Source of the DNA: Agromyces luteolus
GTDB lineage: Bacteria; Actinomycetota; Actinomycetes; Actinomycetales; Microbacteriaceae
Length of the DNA stretch: 64,000 bases
NCBI RefSeq assembly: GCF_009729855.1
Contig: NZ_WODA01000017.1
Location: 62,001-126,000, forward strand
Reading direction: 5' to 3'
The notes under the pieces are model-generated. The model was not told where the DNA came from. It searched no databases and was given only the letters and a program-made list of their open reading frames with translations. How positions within the stretch are numbered: the first letter of the stretch is position 1; the number at the start of each line of letters is the position of its first letter. Below, piece by piece: positions 32,290 to 41,140 of the stretch. A program made the position numbers and the translations under genes.

Positions 32290-33855
32290 ATGAGCCTCAC
32301 CGAGACCGCTTCGTCGCCCGCCGCGACCACCGACGTGCCGCAGATCGGGCACTGGATCGACGGCGCCCTGCGCGCATCCGCTTCGGGGCGCACCGCGCCC
32401 GTCTACAACCCCGCCACCGGTGCCGTGCAGGCCGAGGTCGCGCTCGCGGACCAGGCCGAGATCGACGAGGCGATCGCCTCCGCCGAGCGCGGCTACCGAG
32501 TCTGGAAGGACTACTCGATCGCGAAGCGCCAGGGCGTGCTGTTCGCGTTCCGTGAGCTGCTGAACGCGCGCAAGGGCGAGCTGGCGGAGATCATCACGCG
32601 CGAGCACGGCAAGGTGCTCTCGGACGCGATGGGCGAGATCCTCCGCGGCCAGGAGGTCGTGGAGCTCGCGACCGGGTTCCCGCACCTGATCAAGGGCGCG
32701 TTCTCCGAGAACGCCTCGACCGGGATCGACGTGTACTCGCTGAAGCAGCCGCTGGGCGTGGTCGGCGTGATCAGCCCGTTCAACTTCCCGGCGATGGTGC
32801 CGATGTGGTTCTTCCCGATCGCGATCGCCGCGGGCAACGCGGTCGTCCTGAAGCCGTCCGAGAAGGACCCGTCGGCCGCGCTGTGGCTGGCCGAGCTGTG
32901 GAAGGAGGCCGGCCTGCCCGACGGCGTGTTCACGGTGCTGCAGGGCGACAAGCTCGCCGTCGACGGCCTCCTCACCTCGCCGGTCGTGCAGTCGATCTCG
33001 TTCGTCGGGTCCACGCCGATCGCGCAGTACATCTACGAGACCGCGTCCAGGCATGGCAAGCGGGTCCAGGCCCTCGGCGGCGCGAAGAACCACATGCTGG
33101 TCCTGCCCGACGCCGACCTCGACCTCGTCGCCGACCAGGCCGTGAACGCCGGCTACGGCGCCGCCGGGGAACGCTGCATGGCCATCAGTGTGGTCCTCGC
33201 CGTGGAGCCGGTCGCGGACGAGCTGATCGAGAAGATCAGCGAGCGCATCGGCCGGCTCCGGATCGGCAACGGCGCCGGCGTCGATGCCGGTGACGGCTCG
33301 CTCCGTGAGCCGGACATGGGGCCGTTGATCACCGACGTGCACCGCGACAAGGTGTCCTCCTACGTCGACATCGCCGAGGCCGACGGTGCGACCGTCGTCG
33401 TCGACGGCCGCGGGTTCACCGTCGACGGGCACGAGGACGGCTTCTTCTTCGGCCCGACCCTGCTCGACCAGGTGCCCACCACGAGCCGCGCGTACACCGA
33501 GGAGATCTTCGGCCCGGTGCTCTCCGTCGTCCGCGTCGAGAGCTACGACGAGGGCCTCGACCTGATCAACTCCGGCCAGTTCGGCAACGGCACCGCGATC
33601 TTCACCAACGACGGCGGCGCCGCCCGACGCTTCCAGAACGAGGTCCAGGTCGGCATGATCGGCATCAACGTGCCCATCCCCGTCCCCGTCGCGTACCACT
33701 CCTTCGGCGGCTGGAAGCAGTCCCTCTTCGGCGACGCCAAGGCCTACGGCGTCCACGGCTTCGACTTCTTCACCCGCGAGAAGGCCATCACCAGCCGCTG
33801 GCTCGATCCCGCCACCCACGGCGGCATCAACCTCGGCTTCCCCCAGAACCACTGA
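32290..33855 (+). CDS. mmsA: CoA-acylating methylmalonate-semialdehyde dehydrogenase
   Basis: This 521-residue ALDH6-class enzyme has catalytic Cys296 in GAAGERCMAISVV. The usual general-base Glu is replaced by Asn in LGGAKNHMLVLPDADL, which is the hallmark of the CoA-dependent subgroup. It should convert methylmalonate or malonate semialdehyde to propionyl-CoA or acetyl-CoA, using NAD and CoA. Together with the downstream aminotransferase it forms a beta-alanine/valine-type pathway: the transaminase makes the semialdehyde and MmsA oxidises it. GAAGGAGCGCC precedes the ATG. A long inverted intergenic element separates the two genes. Confidence 0.94.
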   Translation: MSLTETASSPAATTDVPQIGHWIDGALRASASGRTAPVYNPATGAVQAEVALADQAEIDEAIASAERGYRVWKDYSIAKRQGVLFAFRELLNARKGELAEIITREHGKVLSDAMGEILRGQEVVELATGFPHLIKGAFSENASTGIDVYSLKQPLGVVGVISPFNFPAMVPMWFFPIAIAAGNAVVLKPSEKDPSAALWLAELWKEAGLPDGVFTVLQGDKLAVDGLLTSPVVQSISFVGSTPIAQYIYETASRHGKRVQALGGAKNHMLVLPDADLDLVADQAVNAGYGAAGERCMAISVVLAVEPVADELIEKISERIGRLRIGNGAGVDAGDGSLREPDMGPLITDVHRDKVSSYVDIAEADGATVVVDGRGFTVDGHEDGFFFGPTLLDQVPTTSRAYTEEIFGPVLSVVRVESYDEGLDLINSGQFGNGTAIFTNDGGAARRFQNEVQVGMIGINVPIPVPVAYHSFGGWKQSLFGDAKAYGVHGFDFFTREKAITSRWLDPATHGGINLGFPQNH

Positions 33856-33865
33856 CCTCCTCGCC

Positions 33866-33938
33866 GGTCGAGTAGCGCGAAGCGCGTATCGAGACCCCTC
33901 ACCAGGTCTCGATACGGCGCTGGCGCGCCTACTCGACC
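33866..33938. repeat. Inverted pair of the dispersed element between mmsA and aminotransferase
   Basis: GGTCGAGTAGCGCG...TATCGAGACC (33866-33896) faces GGTCTCGATACGGCG...CTACTCGACC (33905-33938). They can fold into a long stem in the mmsA-aminotransferase spacer. The ribosome-binding site of the aminotransferase (GAAAGGACC) lies just after it. Confidence 0.8.
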
Positions 33939-33960
33939 ACCGGAACCGAAAGGACCTCGC

Positions 33961-35406
33961 ATGACCGACACGCTGATCCCGACCGGGGCCGACGAGGCGA
34001 CGACGGATGCCGCGACAGCGGCGTCGTACGTCGACCGCACCGGCACGCGGCATCCGCTGCCCGACGCCGCCGCCGAGGCGCAGGTGCGCGCCGACGACCG
34101 AGCGCACGTGTTCCACTCGTGGAGCGCGCAGGCGCTCATCGACCCGCTGCCCGTGGCCGCGGGCGAGGGCGCGACCTTCTGGGACTACCAGGGCAACGCC
34201 TACCTCGACTTCTCGTCGCAGCTGGTGAACCTGAACCTCGGACACCAGCACCCCGACCTCGTCGCGGCGATCCAGCAGCAGGCCGGCCGCCTCGCGACGA
34301 TCCAGCCGTCGATGGCGTCCGACGTGCGCGGCGACCTCGCGCGCCGCATCGCCGAGGTCGCGCCCGGCGACCTCGACAAGGTGTTCTTCACCAACGGCGG
34401 CGCCGACGCGAACGAGTACGCCGTGCGCATGGCGCGCGCCGTGACCGGCCGCCGCAAGGTCCTGTCGATGTACCGCAGCTACCACGGCGGCACGGCGACG
34501 GCGATCTCGCTCACGGGCGACCCGCGGCGCTGGGCCAACGAGCCCTCCGACGGCTCGGTCGCGCACTTCCTCGGACCGTACCCGTACCGCTCGTCGTTCC
34601 ACGCCTCGAACGAGGCCGAGGAGACCGAGCGCGCGCTCGCCCACCTCGAGCAGGTCATCACGCTCGAGGGCGCGAACACGATCGCGGCGATCATCATCGA
34701 GACCGTCGTCGGCACCAACGGCGTGCTCGTGCCGCCGGCCGGCTACCTGCAGGGCGTGCGCGCGCTCGCCGACAAGTACGGCATCGTCTACATCGCCGAC
34801 GAGGTCATGGTCGGCTTCGGCCGCATCGGCGAGTGGTTCGCCGTGAACCACTTCGGCGTGACGCCCGACCTCATCACCTTCGCCAAGGGCGTGAACTCGG
34901 GCTACGCGCCGCTCGGCGGCGTGGTGATCTCCGATCGGATCGCCTCGCACTTCGACACCGTCGCCTTCATGGGCGGGCTCACCTACTCGGGCCACCCGCT
35001 CGCATGCGCCCCGGGCGTCGCCACGTTCGAGGTGTTCGAGCGCGACGGCATCCTCGAGCGCGTCCGCGACCTCGGCGAGCGCGTCGTCGGTCCGCGCCTG
35101 CGCGCGATGGCCGAGCGGCATCCGTCGGTCGGCGACGTGCGCGGTCTCGGCCTCTTCTGGGCGATCGAGCTCGTGCGCGACCGCGAGACCCGCGAGCCGC
35201 TCGTGCCGTTCAACGCATCGGGGGCGGATGCCGCGCCGATGGCCAAGGTCGCCGCGGCGTGCAAGCAGGCGGGCCTCTGGCCGTTCATCCACTTCAACCG
35301 GATGCACGTGGCACCGCCGCTCGTGATCAGCGAGGACGACCTCGTCCGCGGGCTCGACATCATCGACGCGGCCCTCGACGTCGCCGACGCCGAGATCGCG
35401 GGGTAG
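33961..35406 (+). CDS. Class-III omega-aminotransferase
   Basis: This 481-residue fold-type I PLP enzyme has its Schiff-base Lys309 in LITFAKGVNSGYAPLGG. The cofactor Asp is in YIADEVMVGFGRIGEW, and the phosphate-binding FFTNGGADANEYAVRMAR segment lies near residue 140. It is an omega-amino acid:pyruvate or beta-alanine:pyruvate transaminase type. Adjacent mmsA and the divergent PucR regulator suggest beta-alanine, beta-aminoisobutyrate or a polyamine-derived amine as amino donor. The start is the ATG at 33961. Its 3' end is followed by a 21-base hairpin at 35434. Confidence 0.93.
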   Translation: MTDTLIPTGADEATTDAATAASYVDRTGTRHPLPDAAAEAQVRADDRAHVFHSWSAQALIDPLPVAAGEGATFWDYQGNAYLDFSSQLVNLNLGHQHPDLVAAIQQQAGRLATIQPSMASDVRGDLARRIAEVAPGDLDKVFFTNGGADANEYAVRMARAVTGRRKVLSMYRSYHGGTATAISLTGDPRRWANEPSDGSVAHFLGPYPYRSSFHASNEAEETERALAHLEQVITLEGANTIAAIIIETVVGTNGVLVPPAGYLQGVRALADKYGIVYIADEVMVGFGRIGEWFAVNHFGVTPDLITFAKGVNSGYAPLGGVVISDRIASHFDTVAFMGGLTYSGHPLACAPGVATFEVFERDGILERVRDLGERVVGPRLRAMAERHPSVGDVRGLGLFWAIELVRDRETREPLVPFNASGADAAPMAKVAAACKQAGLWPFIHFNRMHVAPPLVISEDDLVRGLDIIDAALDVADAEIAG

Positions 35407-35433
35407 CACGCACGCCCCGGCCGGCCGGGAACG

Positions 35434-35487
35434 CATGAGGATCCGCGGTTCGCGCCCCTCCGGGGCCGCGAACCGCGGATTCTCATG
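35434..35487. terminator. Strong hairpin after the aminotransferase, also a dispersed repeat
   Basis: Arms of 21 bases (35434-35454 and 35467-35487, one mismatch) begin CATGAGGATCCGCGG and enclose a 12-base loop. There is no T-tract. The arm sequence recurs at 17776-17795, so this may be a repeat element that also acts as a transcription end. Confidence 0.55.
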
Positions 35488-35566
35488 TGCTGGCCCCTCC
35501 GGGAGGGTGGCGCGGCCGGGCATGCCGGGTCGCCCGAGGCTGCCGGGCCGCCGCGACCCGAGCGGC

Positions 35567-35582
35567 TAGCCTGAGGCACATG
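35567..35582 (+). promoter_or_regulatory. Leaderless start context of the amine oxidase
   Basis: TAGCCT (35567-35572) lies seven bases before the ATG at 35580, so transcription probably begins at the start codon. No Shine-Dalgarno is present. Confidence 0.45.
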
Positions 35583-37118
35583 GACGCACGCGGGCCCGCC
35601 GGGGGGATGCCACGGCGCGCGTTCCTCGCGGCGACGCTCGGCGGCCTCGCCGTCACGCTCGCCGCGTGCACCGACGGCGGCCCGACGCCGACGCCCACCC
35701 CCACCCGCACGCCCGCTCCGTCGCCGAGCCCGAGCGCGGGCGGCGTCCCCGCCCCCGAGGCGTTCCTCCGCTCGCGCTGGAGCCGCGACCCGTTCACGCG
35801 CGGAGCGTTCAGCTTCGACGCGGTCGGCTCCACGCCCGAGCTGCGCACGTCACTCGCCGACCCCATCGCCGACCGCCTCGTCATCGCCGGCGAGGGCACG
35901 TCCGCCGACGCACCGGGCACCGTCCACGGCGCCTACGCGGAGGGCGTCCGCGCGGCACGCACGATCGCCGACCTCGCCGACGAGGGCGACCGCATCGCCG
36001 TCATCGGGGCGGGCATCGCCGGGCTCGCCGCCGCGCGCACGCTCGCCGACGCCGGCTACGACGTCGTCGTGGTCGAGGCGGGCACGACGCTCGGCGGCCG
36101 GCTGCGCACGGTCGAGGACGACGCGTTCGGCGGCCCGGTGGTCCTGGGCAGCGTGTTCGCGTCCGACGGCGCCGAACTCCGACCCATCCTCGCCCAGGCC
36201 GGCGTGGCCACGCGCCCCTTCGCGCCCGTGATCGAGGTCCGCACGCCCGACGGCACCGTGGTCGAGTCATCCGCTGCGGGCTGGGACGCCATCGCGACCG
36301 CCCAGGAGTGGGCGGCCGGCAACTCGGCCGACGTGTCGCTCACGAACGCGTTGATCCGATCGGGCGCGGTCCCGATCTCGGGCGAGCCGGGCGCAGACGG
36401 GCTGAGCCCGAGGGACTGGCTGAGGAACGCGATCTCGACCGGGGTCGAACCGACGACCGGCGCCGCGCCCACCCGCGTCTCCGCGCAGCGCTTCGACCCC
36501 GACCTGGTGTGGCGACCGACCTCCCGGGTGGTGAGCGGGTGGACCGCCCTCATCGACCGCCTCGCGGACGGCCTCGCGATCGCGGGGTCGAGCGTGGTCA
36601 CGAACATCACCGTCGGCGACGAGGGCGTCGGCCTCCGCCTGGACACGGGCGAGTCGCTGCGCATGCAGCGGGTGATCGTGACCGCGTCGGTCGGCGTGCT
36701 GAAGACCGACACCATCACGTTCGACCCCCCGCTTCCGCTCCTGCACCAGCGCGCGATCAGCGTGCTCGGCATGGGCGCCTCCGATGTCGTGTGGCTCGCC
36801 TTCGACGAGCCGTTCTGGCGAGCGGATGCCGCGGGCTCACCCGACGATGCGGCGGAGGACGCGAACGGCTCGACCGATGAGCCCGCCGCTGCCGCCGACG
36901 GGGAGGTCGCCGCCACGACGGACACCGACGCGAACGTCTTCACCCTCGTCGGAGCGACCCCCACGGTGGCCGCCTGGCTCGACGTCGGAGTGGATCCGCG
37001 CCGCCCGATCCTCCTCGGCATCCTCGCGGCCGAGCACGCGCGCCGCATCGCGGAACTCGACGATGCCGACGCGCTCGCCGCGATACTGGCCGCCCTCGAG
37101 CCCTTCGCCGCGCCGTAG
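35580..37118 (+). CDS. Flavin amine oxidase lipoprotein, apparently circularly permuted
   Basis: This 512-residue protein has a Tat-like signal (PRRAFLAATLGGLAV), a lipobox with Cys30 (LAAC), and a Thr-Pro linker. Residues about 62-125 match the C-terminal part of ordinary flavin monoamine oxidases: WSRDPFTRGAFSF, then LVIAGEGTSADAPGTVHGAY. Only afterwards comes the FAD-binding loop VIGAGIAGLAAARTL (about 140-154), which normally begins such proteins. The protein then runs through GGRLRTVE, VVSGWTALIDRLADGL and VTASVGVLKTDTITFDPPLP to a C-terminus (LAAILAALEPF) that corresponds to the point just before WSRDPF. The order therefore looks permuted. An acidic Asp/Ala/Thr insert lies at about residues 417-455. 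It should oxidise amines outside the cell, substrate unknown. The upstream transaminase operon is a separate unit. Confidence 0.85.
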   Translation: MDARGPAGGMPRRAFLAATLGGLAVTLAACTDGGPTPTPTPTRTPAPSPSPSAGGVPAPEAFLRSRWSRDPFTRGAFSFDAVGSTPELRTSLADPIADRLVIAGEGTSADAPGTVHGAYAEGVRAARTIADLADEGDRIAVIGAGIAGLAAARTLADAGYDVVVVEAGTTLGGRLRTVEDDAFGGPVVLGSVFASDGAELRPILAQAGVATRPFAPVIEVRTPDGTVVESSAAGWDAIATAQEWAAGNSADVSLTNALIRSGAVPISGEPGADGLSPRDWLRNAISTGVEPTTGAAPTRVSAQRFDPDLVWRPTSRVVSGWTALIDRLADGLAIAGSSVVTNITVGDEGVGLRLDTGESLRMQRVIVTASVGVLKTDTITFDPPLPLLHQRAISVLGMGASDVVWLAFDEPFWRADAAGSPDDAAEDANGSTDEPAAAADGEVAATTDTDANVFTLVGATPTVAAWLDVGVDPRRPILLGILAAEHARRIAELDDADALAAILAALEPFAAP

Positions 37119-37137
37119 CGATCCCGATGATCGACGC

Positions 37138-37992
37138 TCAGGCCTCGACCTCGGCCGCGGCGCCGGAGTCCTCGGTCGCGCGGTTCTGCGCGGCGACCCG
37201 TCGGCGCACCCCGCGCAGGGCGAGCCGCCGGTGCACGCCGACGAGCACCGAGGTGATGCCGACGAAGATGAGCAGCACGAGCACGCAGTACACCGCCACG
37301 CCGAGGTAGCCGCCGACCTGGCCGGCGTCGAGGAAGAAGTACGGGTACCACCCGATGTCGGCGCCGCGGATGAGTGTGTACACGAGCCATCCGGCCGGGA
37401 AGACCAGCACGAGCCCGATCGTCGCCCACGGCACGGGCGGGTTCACGGCGATGACGGCGTCGACGGTCCAGGCGACGAGGGCGAGCACGGGCACCACGAA
37501 GTGCAGGAGCGTGTCGGACCACGGCACCTCGAGCCGGTAGTCGCGCGTCGAGGCCTGCACCGCGATGAGTCCGAACACGATGCCGGACACCAGCAGGTAG
37601 ACCGTGACGATCGTCCGGAACGCCGCGAGCACGGGCGGGTCGCGATGCTGCGTCAGCGCGAAGACGGCGGCGACCAGCAGCACGACGACGGCGAGCATCG
37701 CCGACTGGATCGTGAAGTAGCTGAAGAAGTTCACCGACGCGAACAGCGGGAACTCGAGCACGTACTGGTAGTTGGCGATCAGCGCGACGATCTCGACCAC
37801 GGCGATCGCGAGGCGGAACGCCCCGAGCGCGCGCCGCGATCTCGTCGTCCGCGCGAGCGCCGCCGGATCGACGGCGAGCACCGCGGCCTCGGCCGGCGAG
37901 CTCGCCCGGTCGGCGTCGACGTCGACCGACGACGCGGTCCGCGCGGCGGCGCTCGCCGTCCCGGCACCGGAGCCGAGGACGCGCGCGGACAT
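37138..37992 (-). CDS. Pr6Pr family membrane protein
   Basis: This 284-residue membrane protein has a charged, Ala-rich cytoplasmic N-terminus (about 55 residues) and about six hydrophobic segments with the family blocks NFFSYFTIQSAML, WSDTLLHFVVPVLAL and YTLIRGADIGWYPYFFLD. It belongs to the FAR-17a/AIG1-like Pr6Pr group. Eukaryotic relatives are fatty-acid ester hydrolases, but bacterial function is unestablished. TACCGT lies six bases before the ATG at 37992 and there is no Shine-Dalgarno, indicating a leaderless start. It converges on the amine oxidase gene with 19 bases between the stops. Confidence 0.85.
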   Translation of the reverse strand: MSARVLGSGAGTASAAARTASSVDVDADRASSPAEAAVLAVDPAALARTTRSRRALGAFRLAIAVVEIVALIANYQYVLEFPLFASVNFFSYFTIQSAMLAVVVLLVAAVFALTQHRDPPVLAAFRTIVTVYLLVSGIVFGLIAVQASTRDYRLEVPWSDTLLHFVVPVLALVAWTVDAVIAVNPPVPWATIGLVLVFPAGWLVYTLIRGADIGWYPYFFLDAGQVGGYLGVAVYCVLVLLIFVGITSVLVGVHRRLALRGVRRRVAAQNRATEDSGAAAEVEA

Positions 37993-38052
37993 GCCATCAC
38001 GGTAGTCGCCCCGCCTCCGCGCGCGTCGGGGATACGCCGCGCGCGCCCGCCC

Positions 38053-38886
38053 TCAGTCGAGCGGTCGCAGGATCCGGTCGAGGAACCGGCGCGTGCGCTC
38101 CTCGCGCGGCTTCGTGAAGATGTCCTCCGGCGCGCCGCGCTCGACGATCACGCCGCCGTCCATGAAGAGCACCTCGTCGGCGGCCTGCTTCGCGAACTGC
38201 AGCTCGTGGGTCACGACGACCATGGTCCAGCCCTCGTCGGCGAGCTCGGTGATGACCTTCAGCACCTCGCCGACGAGTTCGGGGTCGAGCGCGCTCGTGG
38301 GCTCGTCGAAGAGCAGCAGGTCGGGCTTCAGCGCGAGGGCGCGCACGATCCCGACCCGCTGCTGCTGCCCGCCCGAGAGCTGGTGCGGGTACTGGTCGTG
38401 CTTCTCGGCGAGGCCGACGCGTTCGAGCAGGGCGGATGCCTCGGCGAGCGCCTGCGCCCTCGGCACGCGCTGCACCCGGATCGGTCCCTCCACGACGTTC
38501 TCGAGCACGGTCATGTGCGGGAACAGGTTGTGGTGCTGGAACACCATCGCCGACCGGTCGCGCATCGCGAGCCGGTCGCCCTTGGACGCCGGGCGGGCGA
38601 AGTCGATCGCGGGTCCGCCGTCGAACTCGAGCGTGCCGGCATCCGGCGTCTCGAGCCCGTTGAGCGAGCGCAGCACGGTCGTCTTGCCCGACCCGCTCGG
38701 ACCGATGAGCGTCACGACCTCGCCGCGGCGCACCGAGAAGTCGATGCCGCGGAGCACCTCGTTCGCTCCGAACGACTTGCGGAGGCCGCGTGCCGACAGC
38801 AGCACCGCGGCATCCGACGCCCCCGCCTCGCGGGGTGCCAGCGGGTCGCCGCCCGTCGGCGGCACGGGTGCGTCAGTGGGCGACAT
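38053..38886 (-). CDS. Polar amino-acid ABC transporter ATP-binding protein
   Basis: This 277-residue ATPase is of the GlnQ/TcyC type. An unusual 33-residue leader precedes the domain. Walker [10 protein letters not shown] lies at about residues 69-77, the signature [10 protein letters not shown] follows, then Walker [13 protein letters not shown] and the His switch [16 protein letters not shown]. It overlaps the permease gene by 14 bases and is the third gene of a binding protein-permease-ATPase operon. It powers uptake of a polar amino acid, possibly cystine or glutamine. Confidence 0.94.
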   Translation of the reverse strand: MSPTDAPVPPTGGDPLAPREAGASDAAVLLSARGLRKSFGANEVLRGIDFSVRRGEVVTLIGPSGSGKTTVLRSLNGLETPDAGTLEFDGGPAIDFARPASKGDRLAMRDRSAMVFQHHNLFPHMTVLENVVEGPIRVQRVPRAQALAEASALLERVGLAEKHDQYPHQLSGGQQQRVGIVRALALKPDLLLFDEPTSALDPELVGEVLKVITELADEGWTMVVVTHELQFAKQAADEVLFMDGGVIVERGAPEDIFTKPREERTRRFLDRILRPLD

Positions 38887-39538
38887 AGCGGTCCAGCCTC
38901 CTCTCCAGTCGCATCTGCCCGCCCGAGAGCGCGAGGCAGAAGAGCCAGTAGATCAGGGCTGCCTCGAGGTAGAGCAGCATGAACTCCTGGCTGAACGCCG
39001 CGATCTGCTGGGCGACGCGGAACAGCTCGGTCACGAGGATCAGCGACGCGAGCGACGTGTCCTTGACGAGCGAGATGAACGTGTTCGACAGCGGCGGCAC
39101 CGAGACCCGTGCGGCCTGCGGCAGGATGACGCGGCGGAGCGTCGTCGAGGGCGACATCCCGATCGTGTACGCCGCCTCCCACTGCCCCTTCGGGACCGAC
39201 AGGATGGCGGCGCGGATCACCTCGGCGGCGTAGCCGCCGACGTTCAGCGAGAACGCGATGATCGCGCTCGGCCACGGGTCGATCACGAGCCCGACGGCGG
39301 GCAGTCCGTAGAAGATCACGAACAGCTGCACGAGCAGCGGCGTGCCGCGGATCACCGAGATGTAGAACCGGGCGATGCCCGACACCACCCGGTTCCTCGA
39401 CAGCCGCATGAGCGCCACGGCGAGCGCGAGCACGAGTCCGATGGCGAACGATGCGAGCGCGAGCGGGATGGTGCCCGTGATCCCGCCCCACACGATCGGC
39501 CAGAACGACTCGAGGAACAGTTGCAGGCCCTCGTTCAC
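38873..39538 (-). CDS. Polar amino-acid ABC transporter permease
   Basis: This 221-residue permease is of the HisM/GlnP/TcyB family, with about five membrane segments. The family block [20 protein letters not shown] lies at about residues 64-83 and the EAA loop [20 protein letters not shown] at about 128-147. GGAAGGCGG precedes the GTG at 39538. It is the second gene of the operon and overlaps the ATPase gene. Confidence 0.93.
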   Translation of the reverse strand: MNEGLQLFLESFWPIVWGGITGTIPLALASFAIGLVLALAVALMRLSRNRVVSGIARFYISVIRGTPLLVQLFVIFYGLPAVGLVIDPWPSAIIAFSLNVGGYAAEVIRAAILSVPKGQWEAAYTIGMSPSTTLRRVILPQAARVSVPPLSNTFISLVKDTSLASLILVTELFRVAQQIAAFSQEFMLLYLEAALIYWLFCLALSGGQMRLERRLDRYVAH

Positions 39539-39568
39539 GGGTCACCGCCTTCCTGGGACGGCGACAGG

Positions 39569-40381
39569 CTACTCGGTGACGTCGGCGCCGAAGTACTTCT
39601 CGCCGATCTCGGCGAGCGTGCCGTCGGCGGCGAGCTCGGCGAGCGCCTCGTCGATGGCGGCGACGAGCGCCTCCTTGTCCTGCGTGAGGGCGAAGGCGCT
39701 CTCGGAGGTCTCGTCGGTCTCGGCGGCGACCTCGATCGCGGCGTCCGGCGTGGTGTTCACGTAGTCGAGGAAGGTCAGCCGGTCGTTGATCGTCGCGTCG
39801 ACCCGGCCCTGTTCGAGGAGCGCCACGGCCTGCGCCCAGCCCTCGACGGCCTCGACCTGCGCGCCCGACTCGGTCGCGAGCTCGTACCAGTTGCTCGTGA
39901 GCGACTGCGCCGTCGTCGTGCCCGCGAGGTCGTCGAACGACGAGATCGAGGAGTCGCCCTCGTTGACGACGATGACGCCGCGCGAGACGGTGTAGGGCGT
40001 GCTGAAGAGGTACTGCTCCTCGCGCTCGGGCGTGATCGAGACCTGGTTCGCGATCGCGTCGAATCGGCCCGCGTCGAGGCCCGCGAAGATCGCGTCCCAC
40101 TGCGTCTCCTGGAAGGCGATCTCGAGGCCGAGCTTCTCGGCGACGGCCTCGGCCACCTCGACGTCGTAGCCGACGAGGTCGCCCGAGCCGTCCTCGTGGT
40201 AGCTGAACGGACGGTAGGTGCCCTCCGTCGCGACCGTGAGCGTGCCGGCCTGCACGAGGCCGTACTCGTCGCCCGCGGCGTCCGCCCCGCCCGAGGCCCC
40301 GTCGCTCGTCGAGCACGCGGCGAGCGCGAGGACGGCGGCGGATGCGGCGGCGAGGCCGAGCAGGGTGCGGGTGCGAGTCAT
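39569..40381 (-). CDS. Polar amino-acid ABC transporter substrate-binding lipoprotein
   Basis: This 270-residue SBP_bac_3-family protein has a signal peptide with lipobox Cys23 (LALAAC), then LTVATEGTYRPFSYHEDGSG and DLVGYDVEVAEAVAEKLGLE. The ligand-site Arg lies in ANQVSITPEREEQYLFSTPY. The sequence most resembles the TcyA/FliY cystine-type group, which is a family-based inference. GGAGC lies about eight bases before the ATG. A GC-rich leader of about 140 bases with stem-loops lies upstream and may regulate the operon. Confidence 0.92.
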   Translation of the reverse strand: MTRTRTLLGLAAASAAVLALAACSTSDGASGGADAAGDEYGLVQAGTLTVATEGTYRPFSYHEDGSGDLVGYDVEVAEAVAEKLGLEIAFQETQWDAIFAGLDAGRFDAIANQVSITPEREEQYLFSTPYTVSRGVIVVNEGDSSISSFDDLAGTTTAQSLTSNWYELATESGAQVEAVEGWAQAVALLEQGRVDATINDRLTFLDYVNTTPDAAIEVAAETDETSESAFALTQDKEALVAAIDEALAELAADGTLAEIGEKYFGADVTE

Positions 40382-40530
40382 ACGTGGTGCTCCGTTCGTG
40401 ACGTGGAAGGGCCCGGCGGGATGGTGCCGGCTGCCGGAGGCGGCAGTGAGCCCCGGCGGGTGAGGACGAGTCCAGCACGACCGGGGCCACGTGGTGAAAC
40501 CGGATGACCCTCGATTTCATTTCCGATCCG
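40382..40530 (-). promoter_or_regulatory. Structured GC-rich leader of the amino-acid ABC operon
   Basis: On the minus strand this region shows a CTGCCG-CCTC-CGGCAG hairpin (about 40433-40448), adjacent GCCGGC arms, and two direct CCCGCCGGG copies on either side. An ATG at 40520 opens a short frame running through the leader (MKSRVIRFHHVAPVVLDSS) that does not end before the binding-protein start. It could be an attenuating leader, but I see no recognised riboswitch consensus. The remaining gap (40531-40724) shows only a TAGGCT -10-like box at 40659-40664, ahead of the small membrane protein. Confidence 0.35.
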
Positions 40531-40724
40531 GCGCGATCCGCGGCCGATCCACGTCGGAGGTGCCGACTCCCGGCGTCGGGATCGCCCGCATGCGCGCGCG
40601 GGCATACACGCTCCGACGGCTCGTGCGCAATGGGCGGCAGCGGCGATTTCCGCGTGGCTAGGCTGGCGCGGTCGAGGGGCGGATCCCCTCGTCGCACTGC
40701 CCCCGCAGAACGAAGGAACCCGAA

Positions 40725-41057
40725 ATGATCACGCTCTCCTGGCTCCTCCTCATCGCCCTCGCCGGCGGCGTCCTCGCGATCGTCGACGGCATCTGGCGCC
40801 TGCGCGCCCGCGGCGGATCGACGGTGATCGGCATCATCGAGATCATCGTCGCCGGCCTCTTCGTGCTGTCGCTGTTCCTGCCCGGCATCCCGTTCGGATC
40901 GCTGGTGCTCGGCATCGCGACCCTCGTCGTGCTCGTCGTCGCGCTCATCATGCGCGGACGCCTCGGCATGACCCTCACGATCATCGCGCTGGTGCTCGTC
41001 GCGATCTGGCTCGTGCTCGAGAACCGCTGGCTGGTCATCCCCGGCATCAACAGCTGA
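40725..41057 (+). CDS. Small three- or four-TM membrane protein, unknown function
   Basis: This 110-residue protein is almost entirely hydrophobic, with segments at about residues 3-23, 34-52, 56-75 and 82-98 separated by short basic loops (RLRARGG, MRGRLG). CGAAGGAACC precedes the ATG. No family function is recognisable; it resembles DUF4175/DUF4064-like small actinobacterial proteins. It stands alone, followed by a strong hairpin at 41089. Confidence 0.75.
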   Translation: MITLSWLLLIALAGGVLAIVDGIWRLRARGGSTVIGIIEIIVAGLFVLSLFLPGIPFGSLVLGIATLVVLVVALIMRGRLGMTLTIIALVLVAIWLVLENRWLVIPGINS

Positions 41058-41088
41058 CCGTGACCGGCGCCATGCGCCGGACGCGACC

Positions 41089-41118
41089 GAGGCCGGCACC
41101 CGCGAGGGTGCCGGCCTC
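41089..41118. terminator. Bidirectional hairpin terminator
   Basis: A perfect 13-base stem (GAGGCCGGCACCC) with a GCGA tetraloop lies between the convergent small membrane protein gene and the DUF4442 gene. Confidence 0.7.
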
Positions 41119-41140
41119 GACGTCTCCGCCGGGGCGGGCC

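Noticed and set aside
40382-40530. SAM or other known riboswitch before the amino-acid transporter
   Set aside because: The region is structured but lacks the conserved SAM-I or SAM-IV core sequences that I can recall. I list it only as an unassigned leader.
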